From the NCBI RefSeq assembly GCF_004684205.1, contig NZ_SRIO01000011.1, positions 33,839-97,838 on the forward strand: 64,000 bases of DNA. Direction: 5' to 3'. The notes below the pieces were generated by a model. The model ran no database searches and had not been told where the DNA came from. It worked only from the letters and a program-made list of their open reading frames with translations. This document shows, one piece after another, positions 9,781 to 18,368 of this stretch (position 1 is the first letter of the stretch; every line of letters starts with the position of its first letter). Source of the stretch: Candidatus Macondimonas diazotrophica. Its GTDB lineage: Bacteria; Pseudomonadota; Gammaproteobacteria; UBA5335. The position numbers and the translations under genes are program-made.

Positions 9781-9811
9781 ATTAACAATGGTCAGTCGTT
9801 GTCATTGTGAC
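9755..9811. promoter_or_regulatory. Candidate NorR enhancer sites (GTCA-N3-TGAC repeats)
   Basis: A perfect GTCA-TTG-TGAC dyad lies at 9801-9811. Degenerate copies are GTCA-TAT-TAAC at 9776-9786 and GTCA-TTT-TCAC at 9755-9765, and there is one more GTCA at 9791. E. coli NorR binds three GTCA-N3-TGAC sites upstream of its target promoter. The two upstream copies overlap the 5' end of norR, so NorR could also affect its own expression. Confidence 0.6.
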
Positions 9812-9853
9812 CTGATGAAGCATTGATCTCAATCATATCAGCAGCTTCTCTCA

Positions 9854-9869
9854 TGGCACGAAATCTGTC
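9854..9869 (+). promoter_or_regulatory. Candidate sigma-54 (-24/-12) promoter of hmp
   Basis: TGGCAC at 9854-9859 is a perfect -24 element. Ten bases after its GG, the -12 position reads GT (CTGT) instead of GC, so the match is partial. It lies about 45 bp downstream of the perfect NorR dyad and about 70 bp before the hmp start. That position fits NorR-driven expression of hmp. Confidence 0.4.
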
Positions 9870-9925
9870 TCCTGGAGCACAGGCGCGCATGGCGCGCCGT
9901 CACCGGCAACCAGGAGGATGATTCC

Positions 9926-11104
9926 ATGCTTTCGGCTCAACACCGCGACATCGTCAAGGCCACCGTCCCGCTGCTCGAAACCGGCGGCGAGGCGCTGACG
10001 CGCCACTTCTACGGAATCATGCTCGCCGAGTATCCGGAGGTCCGCCCGCTGTTCAACCAGGCGCACCAGGCCAGCGGCGCGCAGCCACGGGCGCTGGCCA
10101 ACGGCATCCTGCAGTACGCCCGGCACATCGACCGGCTGGACACGCTCGGCCCGCTGGTCGGGCAGATCGTGCAAAAGCACGTGTCGCTGCAGGTGCTGCC
10201 GGAGCAGTACCCCATCGTCGGCAGCTGCCTGCTGCGCGCCATCCGCGAGGTGCTGGGACCGGACATCGCGACCGATGCCGTCATCGAGGCCTGGGCGGCG
10301 GCCTATCAGCAACTGGCGGATCTGCTGATCGGCGCCGAGGAAGATGTGTACGCCGCCGCCGCGGCGACCCCCGGCGGCTGGCGCGGCGCGCGGCGGTTCG
10401 AGGTGGTGCGCAAGGTGCCGGAGAGCGTCGAGATCACCTCCCTCTACCTCAGGCCGGCCGACGGCGGCGCCGTGATGCCATTTAAGCCCGGCCAGTACAT
10501 CGGCATCCGGCTCACCGTCGACGGCCAGGAAGTGCGGCGCAACTACTCGCTCTCAGCCCCGCCGAACGGCAGCACCTACCGCATCAGCGTCAAGCGCGAA
10601 CCCGGCGGCGTGGTGTCGAACCACCTGCACGACGCGCTCGGCATCGGGGCCGCGATCGACCTGTTCCCGCCGGCCGGCGAATTCGTGCTCGCGCCCGGCG
10701 AACGGCCGCTGGCGCTGATCAGCGGCGGTGTCGGCATCACCCCCACGCTGCCCATGCTGCACGCGGCGCATGAGCAGCGCCGGCCGGTCACCTTCGTGCA
10801 TTTCGCGCGCAATGCGGCGGTGCATGCGTTTCGGGACTGGGTGGACGACCTGGTCGCACGCAGCCCGCAGGCACGACGCTTCTACTGTCACGAACAAGCC
10901 GGCACCCTACCGGTGGACGCCCACGGCCGCGCGTGCACCGACCTGTTGGCGCGCTGGCTGCCGCAGGCGCGCGACATGGACGCGTACTTCATCGGCCCGC
11001 CACCGTTCATGGCGGCCGTGAAGCGGGCCCTGGGCGAGCTTGGCGTACCGCCGGCGCAGATGCACTGGGAGTTCTTCGGCCCGGCGGCGGCGCTGGAGAC
11101 CTGA
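9926..11104 (+). CDS. hmp: Flavohemoglobin, nitric oxide dioxygenase
   Basis: A 392-residue flavohemoglobin. The globin domain (1 to about 140) has the distal Tyr29 (HFYGIM) and proximal His85 (QKHVSLQV), the same positions as in E. coli Hmp. The FAD domain shows RRNYSLSAPP and the NAD domain GGVGITPTLPML; the C-terminus WEFFGPAAAL is typical. It oxidises NO to nitrate with O2 and NAD(P)H. AGGAGG at 9912-9917 sets the start. It is divergent from norR with candidate NorR sites between. Codon use looks more strongly G/C-ending than the neighbouring zinc island. Confidence 0.96.
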   Translation: MLSAQHRDIVKATVPLLETGGEALTRHFYGIMLAEYPEVRPLFNQAHQASGAQPRALANGILQYARHIDRLDTLGPLVGQIVQKHVSLQVLPEQYPIVGSCLLRAIREVLGPDIATDAVIEAWAAAYQQLADLLIGAEEDVYAAAAATPGGWRGARRFEVVRKVPESVEITSLYLRPADGGAVMPFKPGQYIGIRLTVDGQEVRRNYSLSAPPNGSTYRISVKREPGGVVSNHLHDALGIGAAIDLFPPAGEFVLAPGERPLALISGGVGITPTLPMLHAAHEQRRPVTFVHFARNAAVHAFRDWVDDLVARSPQARRFYCHEQAGTLPVDAHGRACTDLLARWLPQARDMDAYFIGPPPFMAAVKRALGELGVPPAQMHWEFFGPAAALET

Positions 11105-11161
11105 GAGGATCTGGAGCGCTGCCGGCGGCTGACCCTGCCCCATCCGGAGGAGGAATCCACC

Positions 11162-11734
11162 ATGCCCCATGACAACCCCATCCAGCAGCTCACGCACGAG
11201 CATCACCACATCCTGCAGGTGGTGCACGGCCTGAGCGCCATCGATCAGGAACTGGCCGCAGGCAACCGGCCGGACCCTGCACGCCTGCGAACCATCGTCG
11301 CCTTCATGCGCGAGTTCGCCGACCAGTGCCACCACGCCAAGGAAGAGGCCATCCTGTTCCCGGCCATGGAGGACAAGGGCGTGCCGCACGGCGGCTGCCC
11401 GCTGGAGGCGCTGCGGCGCGAACACGTGCTCGGACGCGAGCGGGTCGGCGCCCTGGCGGCGGCCATCGACGCCCTGGAGCGTGGCGACAACGACGCCCCG
11501 GCCGCGCTGCACGGGGCCATCGCCGCGCTCCAGCAGCTGTACCCGAACCACATCTGGAAGGAAGACCAGATGGTGTTTCCGATGGCCGAGCGCCTGTTCA
11601 CCCCGGCGGAGCTGGACGCGCTGAACGCGCGCTTCGAACAGGCGGAAATCGAGCTGGGGCAGGACCACGACCGCTACGTGGCCTTTGCCGAGGACATGGC
11701 CGCGCTGCTGGGGCAGACGCCGGCGCAGGCATGA
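11162..11734 (+). CDS. Hemerythrin HHE-domain protein
   Basis: A 190-residue helical protein with histidine and carboxylate ligands of a hemerythrin-like di-iron site: LTHEHHHILQVVHG, FADQCHHAKEEAILFPAME, LRREHVLG and YPNHIWKEDQMVFPMAERLF. Such proteins bind O2 or NO, or act in iron-sulfur repair (the YtfE group is related). A strong GGAGGAGG lies just before the start, 57 bp after hmp, so it is probably cotranscribed with hmp and part of the NO response. The exact function (sensor, store or scavenger) cannot be told from the sequence. Confidence 0.88.
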   Translation: MPHDNPIQQLTHEHHHILQVVHGLSAIDQELAAGNRPDPARLRTIVAFMREFADQCHHAKEEAILFPAMEDKGVPHGGCPLEALRREHVLGRERVGALAAAIDALERGDNDAPAALHGAIAALQQLYPNHIWKEDQMVFPMAERLFTPAELDALNARFEQAEIELGQDHDRYVAFAEDMAALLGQTPAQA

Positions 11735-11783
11735 ATGACCGGTATGGGGTCGCGCTGCAGCAAAGGCGCTCCTACGGCCCGAA

Positions 11784-12173
11784 ATGCACGCCGTACTGAT
11801 GCCGGCCGACATTCGCGTCAAGCGCATCTATGAGCCTGCGCACGCCGACGATGGCGCGCGTGTGCTGGTGGATCGCCTGTGGCCACGTGGGGTGCGCAAG
11901 GAGGCAGCGGCGCTCACACGGTGGCATCGAGCCGCCGCGCCGAGTGCTGCGCTACGACGATGGTTCGGCCACGACCCAGCGCGATGGGAGGCATTTTGCG
12001 CCCGCTACCGCGCCGAGCTCGACGCCAATACCGATGCACTCACGCCGCTGCGCGAGTTGACCGATACAGGTCCGCTCACGCTGCTGTACGGCGCCCGCGA
12101 CGATGTGCACAACCATGCCATCGTGCTGGCGGAATACCTGCGTGAACACATGGAGACAGAGGAAGGACCATGA
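11784..12173 (+). CDS. DUF488 (YeaO-like) family protein
   Basis: A protein of about 129 residues with the DUF488 signature: IRVKRIYEPAHADDGARVLVDRLWPRGV, then WFGHDPARWEAFCARYRAEL and LLYGARDDVHNHAIVLAEYL. The biochemical function is unknown. An alternative ATG at 11799 (MPADIRV) fits the usual family N-terminus better than 11784. Its stop overlaps the ATG of the nitronate monooxygenase gene, so the two are coupled. It lies downstream of hmp and the hemerythrin gene, suggesting a link to oxidative or nitrosative stress by context only. Confidence 0.85.
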   Translation: MHAVLMPADIRVKRIYEPAHADDGARVLVDRLWPRGVRKEAAALTRWHRAAAPSAALRRWFGHDPARWEAFCARYRAELDANTDALTPLRELTDTGPLTLLYGARDDVHNHAIVLAEYLREHMETEEGP

Positions 12174-13630
12174 AAAGCTCACTGCACCGCCCTGTGTGTG
12201 ACTTGCTTGGCTGCCGCTATCCGCTGGTATTGGCCGGTATGGGTGGCGTGGCACGCGCGGAGCTGGTGACGGCCGTGAGTCGCGCCGGCGGCTTCGGCTT
12301 TCTCGGCATGGTGCGGGAACCGGTGACGCGCATCCGCGCGGAGGTCGCGGCCGTACGCGCGGCCGGGGTCGAGCACTTTGGCGTGAACCTGATCCCGGCG
12401 GGCACCGACCCGGCGCTGCTGGAGGCGCAGATCGAGACACTGATCGCGCTCGCCGTGCCGGTTGTGGGGTTGTTCTGGGACGTACCCGCAGCGCTCATCG
12501 GGCGGTTGCGCACAGCGGGCCTGCGCATTGTCTGCCAAGTGGGCTCCGTCAAAGAGGGATGTGCCGCAGAGCTTGCTGGCGCCGATGTGCTGATCGCTCA
12601 AGGTGTCGAGGCCGGCGGGCACGTGCGCGGCGATCAGCCGCTGCACGCGCTGCTCGGCGATCTGGTGCCGATGACAAATGCACCCGTGCTGGCAGCGGGC
12701 GGGCTTAGTGACGGCGCGGATGTGGCCACCGTGCTTGCGCTCGGCGCGCAGGGCGCTGTGTTCGGTACGGCGCTGATCCCAACGCCGGAGAGTTTTGCCC
12801 ACGATTTCCATAAGCAGCGACTCATCACCGCCAGTGCCGCCGATACGCTACTCACCGAGGATTTTCACATCAACTGGCCAGAGGGCGCCAAGGTCCGGGT
12901 GTTGCCCAACAGCGTCACCCGCGGTGAACACGGTGATCCCCGTTCCGGCCCACCGACGGTCATCGGTGAGGACGACGGGCGGCCGATCTATCGCTTCAGC
13001 ACCGACTCACCGCTGCGCTCAACAGCGGGCGATCTCGAGGCCATGGCGCTGTATGCCGGGATGGGTATCGACCGCATCGATTCCATCATGGGTGCAGCCG
13101 AACGGGTTGGGCGGATCGCCGCGGAGGCCGAGGCCCTGCTGGCAGTCGACGCAAGTCCGCCAGCCGGATCGGGGCGCATGAGTTCATCTCCCCCGCAGCG
13201 TCCGAGCCGCGTCGCGCAGGAGGCGCTGATCGCGACTCTGAACGAACTGTTGGAGGCTGAACGCGCCGGTGCGCGCGTCGCGCTGCAGACGCTCAAGGAG
13301 GCGCCCGCCACGCTTCTGTCACTGATGCGCACCATCCAGCACGATGAGGCGCGCTGGTGTGCCTTGCTCGTCCAGGCCATCCAACATCTCGGCGGCAAGC
13401 CATCGCGCCGGACCGGAAGCTTCTACGCCAAAGCGATGGCTATCGAGGACTTGCCGGCACGGCTAGTTTTCCTGAATCACGGCCAACGCTGGGTGCTGCG
13501 GCGGCTGCGGGCGATCCTGCCTCAGGTAGACGATCCCCATTTACAGGCCGGACTTCAGGCCATGCGCACCGCACATGAGGATAATGTTGAACGCCTCGCA
13601 GCCCGGATTGACGCGCAAAACGCCGATTAG
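12170..13630 (+). CDS. Nitronate monooxygenase with C-terminal ferritin-like (DUF6306-type) domain
   Basis: A 486-residue protein. Residues 1 to about 330 form an FMN-dependent TIM barrel of the nitronate monooxygenase/2-nitropropane dioxygenase family: LVLAGMGGVARAELVTAVSRAGG, GVNLIPAGTDP, the EAGGHVRGDQ loop and VLAAGGLSDGADVATVLALG. These enzymes oxidise toxic alkyl nitronates. A Ser/Pro-rich linker leads to a ~140-residue helical tail (about 345-480) with ELLEAERAGARVAL, IQHDEARWCALLVQAIQHLGG and MRTAHEDNVERLAARID, resembling ferritin-like domains of the DUF6306 type. The fusion suggests the tail has a metal-linked accessory role, which is an inference. Confidence 0.85.
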   Translation: MKSSLHRPVCDLLGCRYPLVLAGMGGVARAELVTAVSRAGGFGFLGMVREPVTRIRAEVAAVRAAGVEHFGVNLIPAGTDPALLEAQIETLIALAVPVVGLFWDVPAALIGRLRTAGLRIVCQVGSVKEGCAAELAGADVLIAQGVEAGGHVRGDQPLHALLGDLVPMTNAPVLAAGGLSDGADVATVLALGAQGAVFGTALIPTPESFAHDFHKQRLITASAADTLLTEDFHINWPEGAKVRVLPNSVTRGEHGDPRSGPPTVIGEDDGRPIYRFSTDSPLRSTAGDLEAMALYAGMGIDRIDSIMGAAERVGRIAAEAEALLAVDASPPAGSGRMSSSPPQRPSRVAQEALIATLNELLEAERAGARVALQTLKEAPATLLSLMRTIQHDEARWCALLVQAIQHLGGKPSRRTGSFYAKAMAIEDLPARLVFLNHGQRWVLRRLRAILPQVDDPHLQAGLQAMRTAHEDNVERLAARIDAQNAD

Positions 13631-14113
13631 ACGGCTGCCTGATGCCGACGCAAGATCGGGTCGCGATACGCTGTCTTGATGCAACGACGAAGCTGATCAG
13701 CTTGGCTCGCCAGTCCGTCGTCTCCCGCCGCGGTATTCGCTTCGCGTCAGAACCTCCAGTCGGTTCTGCCTGAGCACTGAAGCAGCAGCACGGAAACGTG
13801 AGATGACGATGCTCCGCGCAGGTCAATCAACCGATTCCGCCACGCCATGGCGTAGCAGCCGACGGAACCCGTAAACTCCGCCGACCGTGATCGGGCCGTG
13901 TCGCCGATCCCGAGAGCCGAAGCAATGTCGGAGCGCGCTGCCCTTCCCCTTGGAGGGCGAAGTTCGCCCGATTGGACGATCCGTACCGGGGATCAGTGTC
14001 ACGTGTTCCAAGAGCACGTCGATACATGACTGACTTTCCAAGAGTCTTGGCCAAGCCGGGGTGGTTGACCGCTCGACGAAGCGATGAAGGAGACCGGCTG
14101 AACCACCCAGAGA
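13631..14113. other. Intergenic region with no recognisable gene
   Basis: About 480 bp between the nitronate monooxygenase gene and the Zur-type repressor. Short open frames exist on both strands but none resembles a known family or has a convincing ribosome binding site. I see no terminal inverted repeats or transposase motifs. It may be leader DNA or a decayed gene remnant. Confidence 0.5.
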
Positions 14114-14132
14114 AATGCAACAGAGTTGTGAT
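14114..14132. promoter_or_regulatory. Degenerate Zur-type box upstream of the repressor gene
   Basis: AATGCAAC-AGA-GTTGTGAT: the left arm and spacer are identical to the perfect palindrome at 14623-14643, while the right arm matches only in GTTG plus scattered bases. It lies about 25-40 bp before the repressor start, which suggests weak autoregulation. Confidence 0.5.
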
Positions 14133-14154
14133 GTTTGGCCGATCGTGTTGAACT

Positions 14155-14586
14155 GTGTGCATGGGAAGAATCAACCGAAGTGCTGAAGATGCGCTAGCCA
14201 TGATCCGCAAGATGGGATTGCGCGCCACCGCGGCACGGGTCACCGTGCTGGACGTGTTGCTGTCGGCCGACCATGCACTCTCCCATAGCGAAATCGAACG
14301 CGCCGTTGAAACAACGCACGACGTGGTAGAGCGTGTGACCCTTTACAGGGTCCTGGATTGGTTGGTAACGCAAAAGCTTGCCCATAAAGTCGTTGGTGCG
14401 GATCGGGTTTGGCGTTTCAATGCGACCCCCACCGCCGATCATGCACATTTCAACTGTACGCGCTGCGGCCAGATTTACTGCCTGGAGAATCTGACGCCCG
14501 CTGTCGCTCTGACCCTGCCTGAAGGCTTCAGCCTGCAACATGCCGATGTCGCGGTACAGGGGCTCTGTCCCCACTGCAGCCGCTGA
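14155..14586 (+). CDS. zur: Fur-family metal-dependent repressor, probably Zur
   Basis: A 143-residue winged-helix repressor: MGLRATAARVTVLDVLLSAD, LYRVLDWLVTQKLAHKV, DHAHFNCTRCGQIYCLE with a CxxC zinc site, and CPHC near the end. The length and cysteine pairs fit the Fur superfamily. I call it Zur because the downstream operon holds typical zinc-starvation genes (DUF1826, COG0523 GTPase, Zrg-like transporter), but Fur or another metal specificity cannot be excluded from the sequence alone. Start candidates are GTG 14155 or ATG 14161; neither has a clear Shine-Dalgarno. Confidence 0.82.
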   Translation: MCMGRINRSAEDALAMIRKMGLRATAARVTVLDVLLSADHALSHSEIERAVETTHDVVERVTLYRVLDWLVTQKLAHKVVGADRVWRFNATPTADHAHFNCTRCGQIYCLENLTPAVALTLPEGFSLQHADVAVQGLCPHCSR

Positions 14587-14622
14587 CTTCAGATTCGTTA
14601 GCCTCCAGCGCCATTCCACTTT

Positions 14623-14679
14623 TAATGCAACAGAGTTGCATTACTTTTCGTCCCGCGTAAAATGCAACCATGTTGCATT
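14623..14679. promoter_or_regulatory. Twin perfect palindromic operators over the promoter of the zinc operon
   Basis: Box A is TAATGCAAC, AGA, GTTGCATTA (14623-14643). Box B is AATGCAAC, CAT, GTTGCATT (14661-14679). Their centres are 37 bp apart. A candidate sigma-70 promoter is embedded in them: -35 TTGCAT at 14636-14641 in box A, a 16-bp spacer, and -10 TAAAAT at 14658-14663 running into box B. A repressor bound to these boxes would cover both core elements. The likely repressor is the Fur/Zur protein encoded just upstream. Confidence 0.7.
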
Positions 14680-14698
14680 CTTTGCGGTAGGCATCCCG

Positions 14699-15340
14699 GT
14701 GACAGCGTTACGGTCACACCGATCGGCCCACTGTCGAGTGGATTCACTCGACGCGTTTGGCCGTATTCATTCTCCCGAGTCGTCGCTCGTGATCTGGGAT
14801 CGCCCGGTGTTGGCCGCCATTGGCCTTGAACTGGAGATCGTGGGGGCCGACGCATTTCCCGACGTGCGGGCGCGCGTCCATTCCGGGAAGGCCCGCGACG
14901 GGCTCGCGGCGCTGATTTCGGCGCAGGGTTATGACGCGCTATCCGCGTTCCCCGGCTGGCTCGACGATATGACCAGGCTGTCGGAAGTGTTTTTCGATTT
15001 CGCCGGCCACCGGCCTGTCACGGTGCGCCTGGAGACGCTGGCACGCACCGGCTGTCCCCGTTTCCATGTGGATCATTCGTACTTGCGCTTGGTATGCACC
15101 TATCGCGGACCGGGTACCGAGTGGCTGGACGATGCACAGGTGGATCGTGCGGCGCAGGCGAGCGGAGCGCCGAACGAAGCGATCGTTCGCTTTGGCTATC
15201 CCCGCTGCATGCCGACGTTTGCCGTCGGCCTGATGAAAGGTTGCGGCTATCCCGGTTGTGCCGATGCCGGCCTGGTACACCGTTCACCGGCGGTTGAACC
15301 GGGCGATCCGGCTCGTGTGCTGTTTTGCTTGGACTGTTGA
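14699..15340 (+). CDS. DUF1826 protein of the zinc-starvation operon
   Basis: About 213 residues with the DUF1826 pattern: [58 protein letters not shown] and VLFCLDC at the end. The family is of unknown function and is commonly found beside COG0523 GTPases under Zur control, as here. I chose the GTG at 14699 because it lies about 29 nt after the predicted transcription start, downstream of the operators; GTG 14738 is an alternative. Upstream in-frame codons would run through the operators and are unlikely to be translated. The ZigA-like GTPase follows 31 bp later. Confidence 0.8.
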   Translation: MTALRSHRSAHCRVDSLDAFGRIHSPESSLVIWDRPVLAAIGLELEIVGADAFPDVRARVHSGKARDGLAALISAQGYDALSAFPGWLDDMTRLSEVFFDFAGHRPVTVRLETLARTGCPRFHVDHSYLRLVCTYRGPGTEWLDDAQVDRAAQASGAPNEAIVRFGYPRCMPTFAVGLMKGCGYPGCADAGLVHRSPAVEPGDPARVLFCLDC

Positions 15341-15371
15341 TGAACAAGAGAACGTGTGTGGAGCAACGACC

Positions 15372-16565
<1,194 letters not shown>

Positions 16566-16566
16566 G

Positions 16567-17097
16567 ATGCAACGGCCATTGGATCTGCTCGCCATCTCGA
16601 TTTCCGGCCTGTGCGCGGTGCATTGCCTGCTGATGCCGCTGGTCCTGATCATATCGCCGGTGCTGTCCGGCAGTTTGTTCGCAGGCGAGGACTTTCATCA
16701 GTTGCTGCTTTGGGTCATCCTGCCGACCAGCGGATTTGCCCTGTGGCTGGGTTGTCGGCGACACAAGGACAGACCGGTATTGCTGTTCGGTGTGGCCGGA
16801 TTGTCGTTGTTGCTGCTGGCGGCTTTTCTGGGACATCGCTGGTTTGGCGAATGGGGGGAGCGCTTGCTGACCGTGCTCGGCGGGGCCATCATGGCCAGCG
16901 GGCATGTGCGGAACTACCGCTTGTGCCGGCGCGACCATTGTGCTGCCCAAACCCCGTCAATGCTTGCAAACCCCTGCTTCCATTCGGCCCTACCGCAGGT
17001 TCCGCCGCGACCTGTCTCGGAGATTCGTCATGACCGTACTGAAGCCGATTCTCGTACTGCTGTTGGCCACCAGCGGTCCTCTGGCGCTCGCGGATGA
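16567..17097 (+). CDS. MerC-domain membrane protein
   Basis: A small membrane protein with four hydrophobic segments and the MerC cysteine/histidine motif SGLCAVHCLLMPLVLIISPV in the first segment. After HVRNYRLCRRDHCA, where MerC-like proteins normally end, the frame continues about 40 more non-hydrophobic residues to 17097. This tail overlaps the first ~68 bp of the next gene and looks like out-of-frame translation, so a frameshift or long coupling overlap is possible. MerC proteins were described as mercury transporters; in Zur operons the substrate is more likely Zn, an inference from context. Confidence 0.8.
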   Translation: MQRPLDLLAISISGLCAVHCLLMPLVLIISPVLSGSLFAGEDFHQLLLWVILPTSGFALWLGCRRHKDRPVLLFGVAGLSLLLLAAFLGHRWFGEWGERLLTVLGGAIMASGHVRNYRLCRRDHCAAQTPSMLANPCFHSALPQVPPRPVSEIRHDRTEADSRTAVGHQRSSGARG

Positions 17098-17608
17098 ACA
17101 ACGTCAACACGGTGCCCATGCGCATGGCGTTGGCCGACTCGATGTTGCGCAGGAGGGCACCACGCTGCATATCGAGCTCCACAGCCCGGCGGTGAATATC
17201 GTGGGCTTTGAGCACGCGCCGCGTAGCAAGGAAGATCATCACACCCGGGAAAGCGCATTGGCGCGGCTCAAGGATGGCGCTGCCCTCTTCGCGTTGCCAG
17301 AGGCGGCTGGTTGCCATCTGGTTCATGCCGATGCGCGTACACCGCGGATGGACGAAGCCCGCCATGACGACGAACACCACGAAGCGCATGCACCCCACCC
17401 CGAGCAAGAACAACGGCATGAGGAGACGCACTCGGATATCATCGCGAGCTGGCGTTTCGACTGTGCGCATCCCGAAGCACTGGATCGGGTCAAGGTCGGC
17501 GTGTTCGCAGCCTTTCCCCAGACCGAGCGGCTTCACGTCCAGTTCATCACTGAAAAACGCCAAGGCGCCGCCGAACTGCGCGCATCGCGACCGGAACTGC
17601 ACTTTTGA
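17030..17608 (+). CDS. zrgA: ZrgA-like periplasmic zinc protein (DUF2796)
   Basis: A 192-residue protein with a signal peptide (VLKPILVLLLATSGPLALADE). The mature N-terminus QHGAHAHGVGRLDVA is a DUF2796 hallmark. Residues about 112-134 are His/Asp/Glu-rich, a likely zinc-binding loop, and the protein ends in the conserved VFAAFPQTERLHVQFI region. In Vibrio cholerae, ZrgA is the periplasmic part of the ZrgABCDE zinc uptake system. Here it is followed directly by the ATPase, permease and DUF3299 genes. The start overlaps the tail of the MerC gene. Confidence 0.85.
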   Translation: MTVLKPILVLLLATSGPLALADEQRQHGAHAHGVGRLDVAQEGTTLHIELHSPAVNIVGFEHAPRSKEDHHTRESALARLKDGAALFALPEAAGCHLVHADARTPRMDEARHDDEHHEAHAPHPEQEQRHEETHSDIIASWRFDCAHPEALDRVKVGVFAAFPQTERLHVQFITEKRQGAAELRASRPELHF

Positions 17609-18363
17609 ATCAGGAACGCAGGGACGCTGCCCAGAGCCTGTCTGCAGTGGACAGGGCCGTCGATATCCGCCATCTGTCATTCCGCTGGCAGCGGCAGGCG
17701 CCTATCGCTCTGGCGTTGGATCGCCTTAGTATCGGAAAAGGCGAACGTGTTTTCATCGAGGGTCCCAGCGGTAGCGGCAAGAGCACGCTGCTGAGCCTGC
17801 TGGCCGGTGTCACCGTGCCGCAGCAGGGCGAGCTCACGGTCCTGGGCCGGCGGCTGGATCAGCTGGCCGGCGCGCAACGGGATCACTTCCGGGCGCACCA
17901 CATTGGTTACGTTTTCCAGATGTTCAACCTGATCCCGTATCTGTCGATGGTCGACAATGTCGTGTTGCCCTGTCGCTTCTCCAAAGCGCGTCATGACAAG
18001 GCCGTGCAACGTTCACGCTCACTGAAGTCGGAAGCCATGCGCCTGCTTGAACATCTGGATATGGCGCAGGCGGATTTGCTGCACCGTCCGGTGACGGCGC
18101 TCAGTGTCGGGCAGCAACAGCGCGTGGCAGCCGCGCGTGCACTGATGGGTGAGCCCGAACTGCTGATCGCCGACGAACCGACGTCTTCGCTGGACGCGAA
18201 TCGTCGAGAGGCGTTTGTCCGCCTGCTGTTCCAGGAGTGCGAACAAGCTGGTTCCACCGTCGTTTTCGTGAGTCACGACACATCGCTGGAAGGTTTGTTC
18301 GATCGCACCATCCGGCTTGCCGAACTCAATACGGCGGGTGAATCGCGTGCGCGAGCGGATTGA
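17605..18363 (+). CDS. zrgB: ABC transporter ATPase (ZrgB/LolD-like)
   Basis: A 252-residue ATPase: Walker A GPSGSGKSTLLSLLAG, Q-loop FQMFNLIPYLSMVDNVVLP, signature ALSVGQQQRVAAARAL, Walker B LLIADEPTSSLD and a switch histidine in VFVSHD. It is of the MacB/LolD class, normally associated with mechanotransmission or export rather than classic uptake. The start is uncertain: TTG 17605 overlaps the zrgA stop, while GTG 17647 is an in-frame alternative. Its partner permease starts at the end of this gene. Together with ZrgA it would form the zinc system. Confidence 0.88.
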   Translation: MNQERRDAAQSLSAVDRAVDIRHLSFRWQRQAPIALALDRLSIGKGERVFIEGPSGSGKSTLLSLLAGVTVPQQGELTVLGRRLDQLAGAQRDHFRAHHIGYVFQMFNLIPYLSMVDNVVLPCRFSKARHDKAVQRSRSLKSEAMRLLEHLDMAQADLLHRPVTALSVGQQQRVAAARALMGEPELLIADEPTSSLDANRREAFVRLLFQECEQAGSTVVFVSHDTSLEGLFDRTIRLAELNTAGESRARAD

Positions 18364-18368
18364 CGACC

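Noticed and set aside
13827..14243. A 138-codon minus-strand open frame overlapping the repressor start
   Set aside because: No ribosome site and no family resemblance, and it covers the promoter region of the repressor; not supported as a gene.
15258..15371. An earlier in-frame start for the COG0523 GTPase
   Set aside because: It lies inside the DUF1826 gene and adds residues with no similarity to the family; the ATG at 15372 gives the expected N-terminus.
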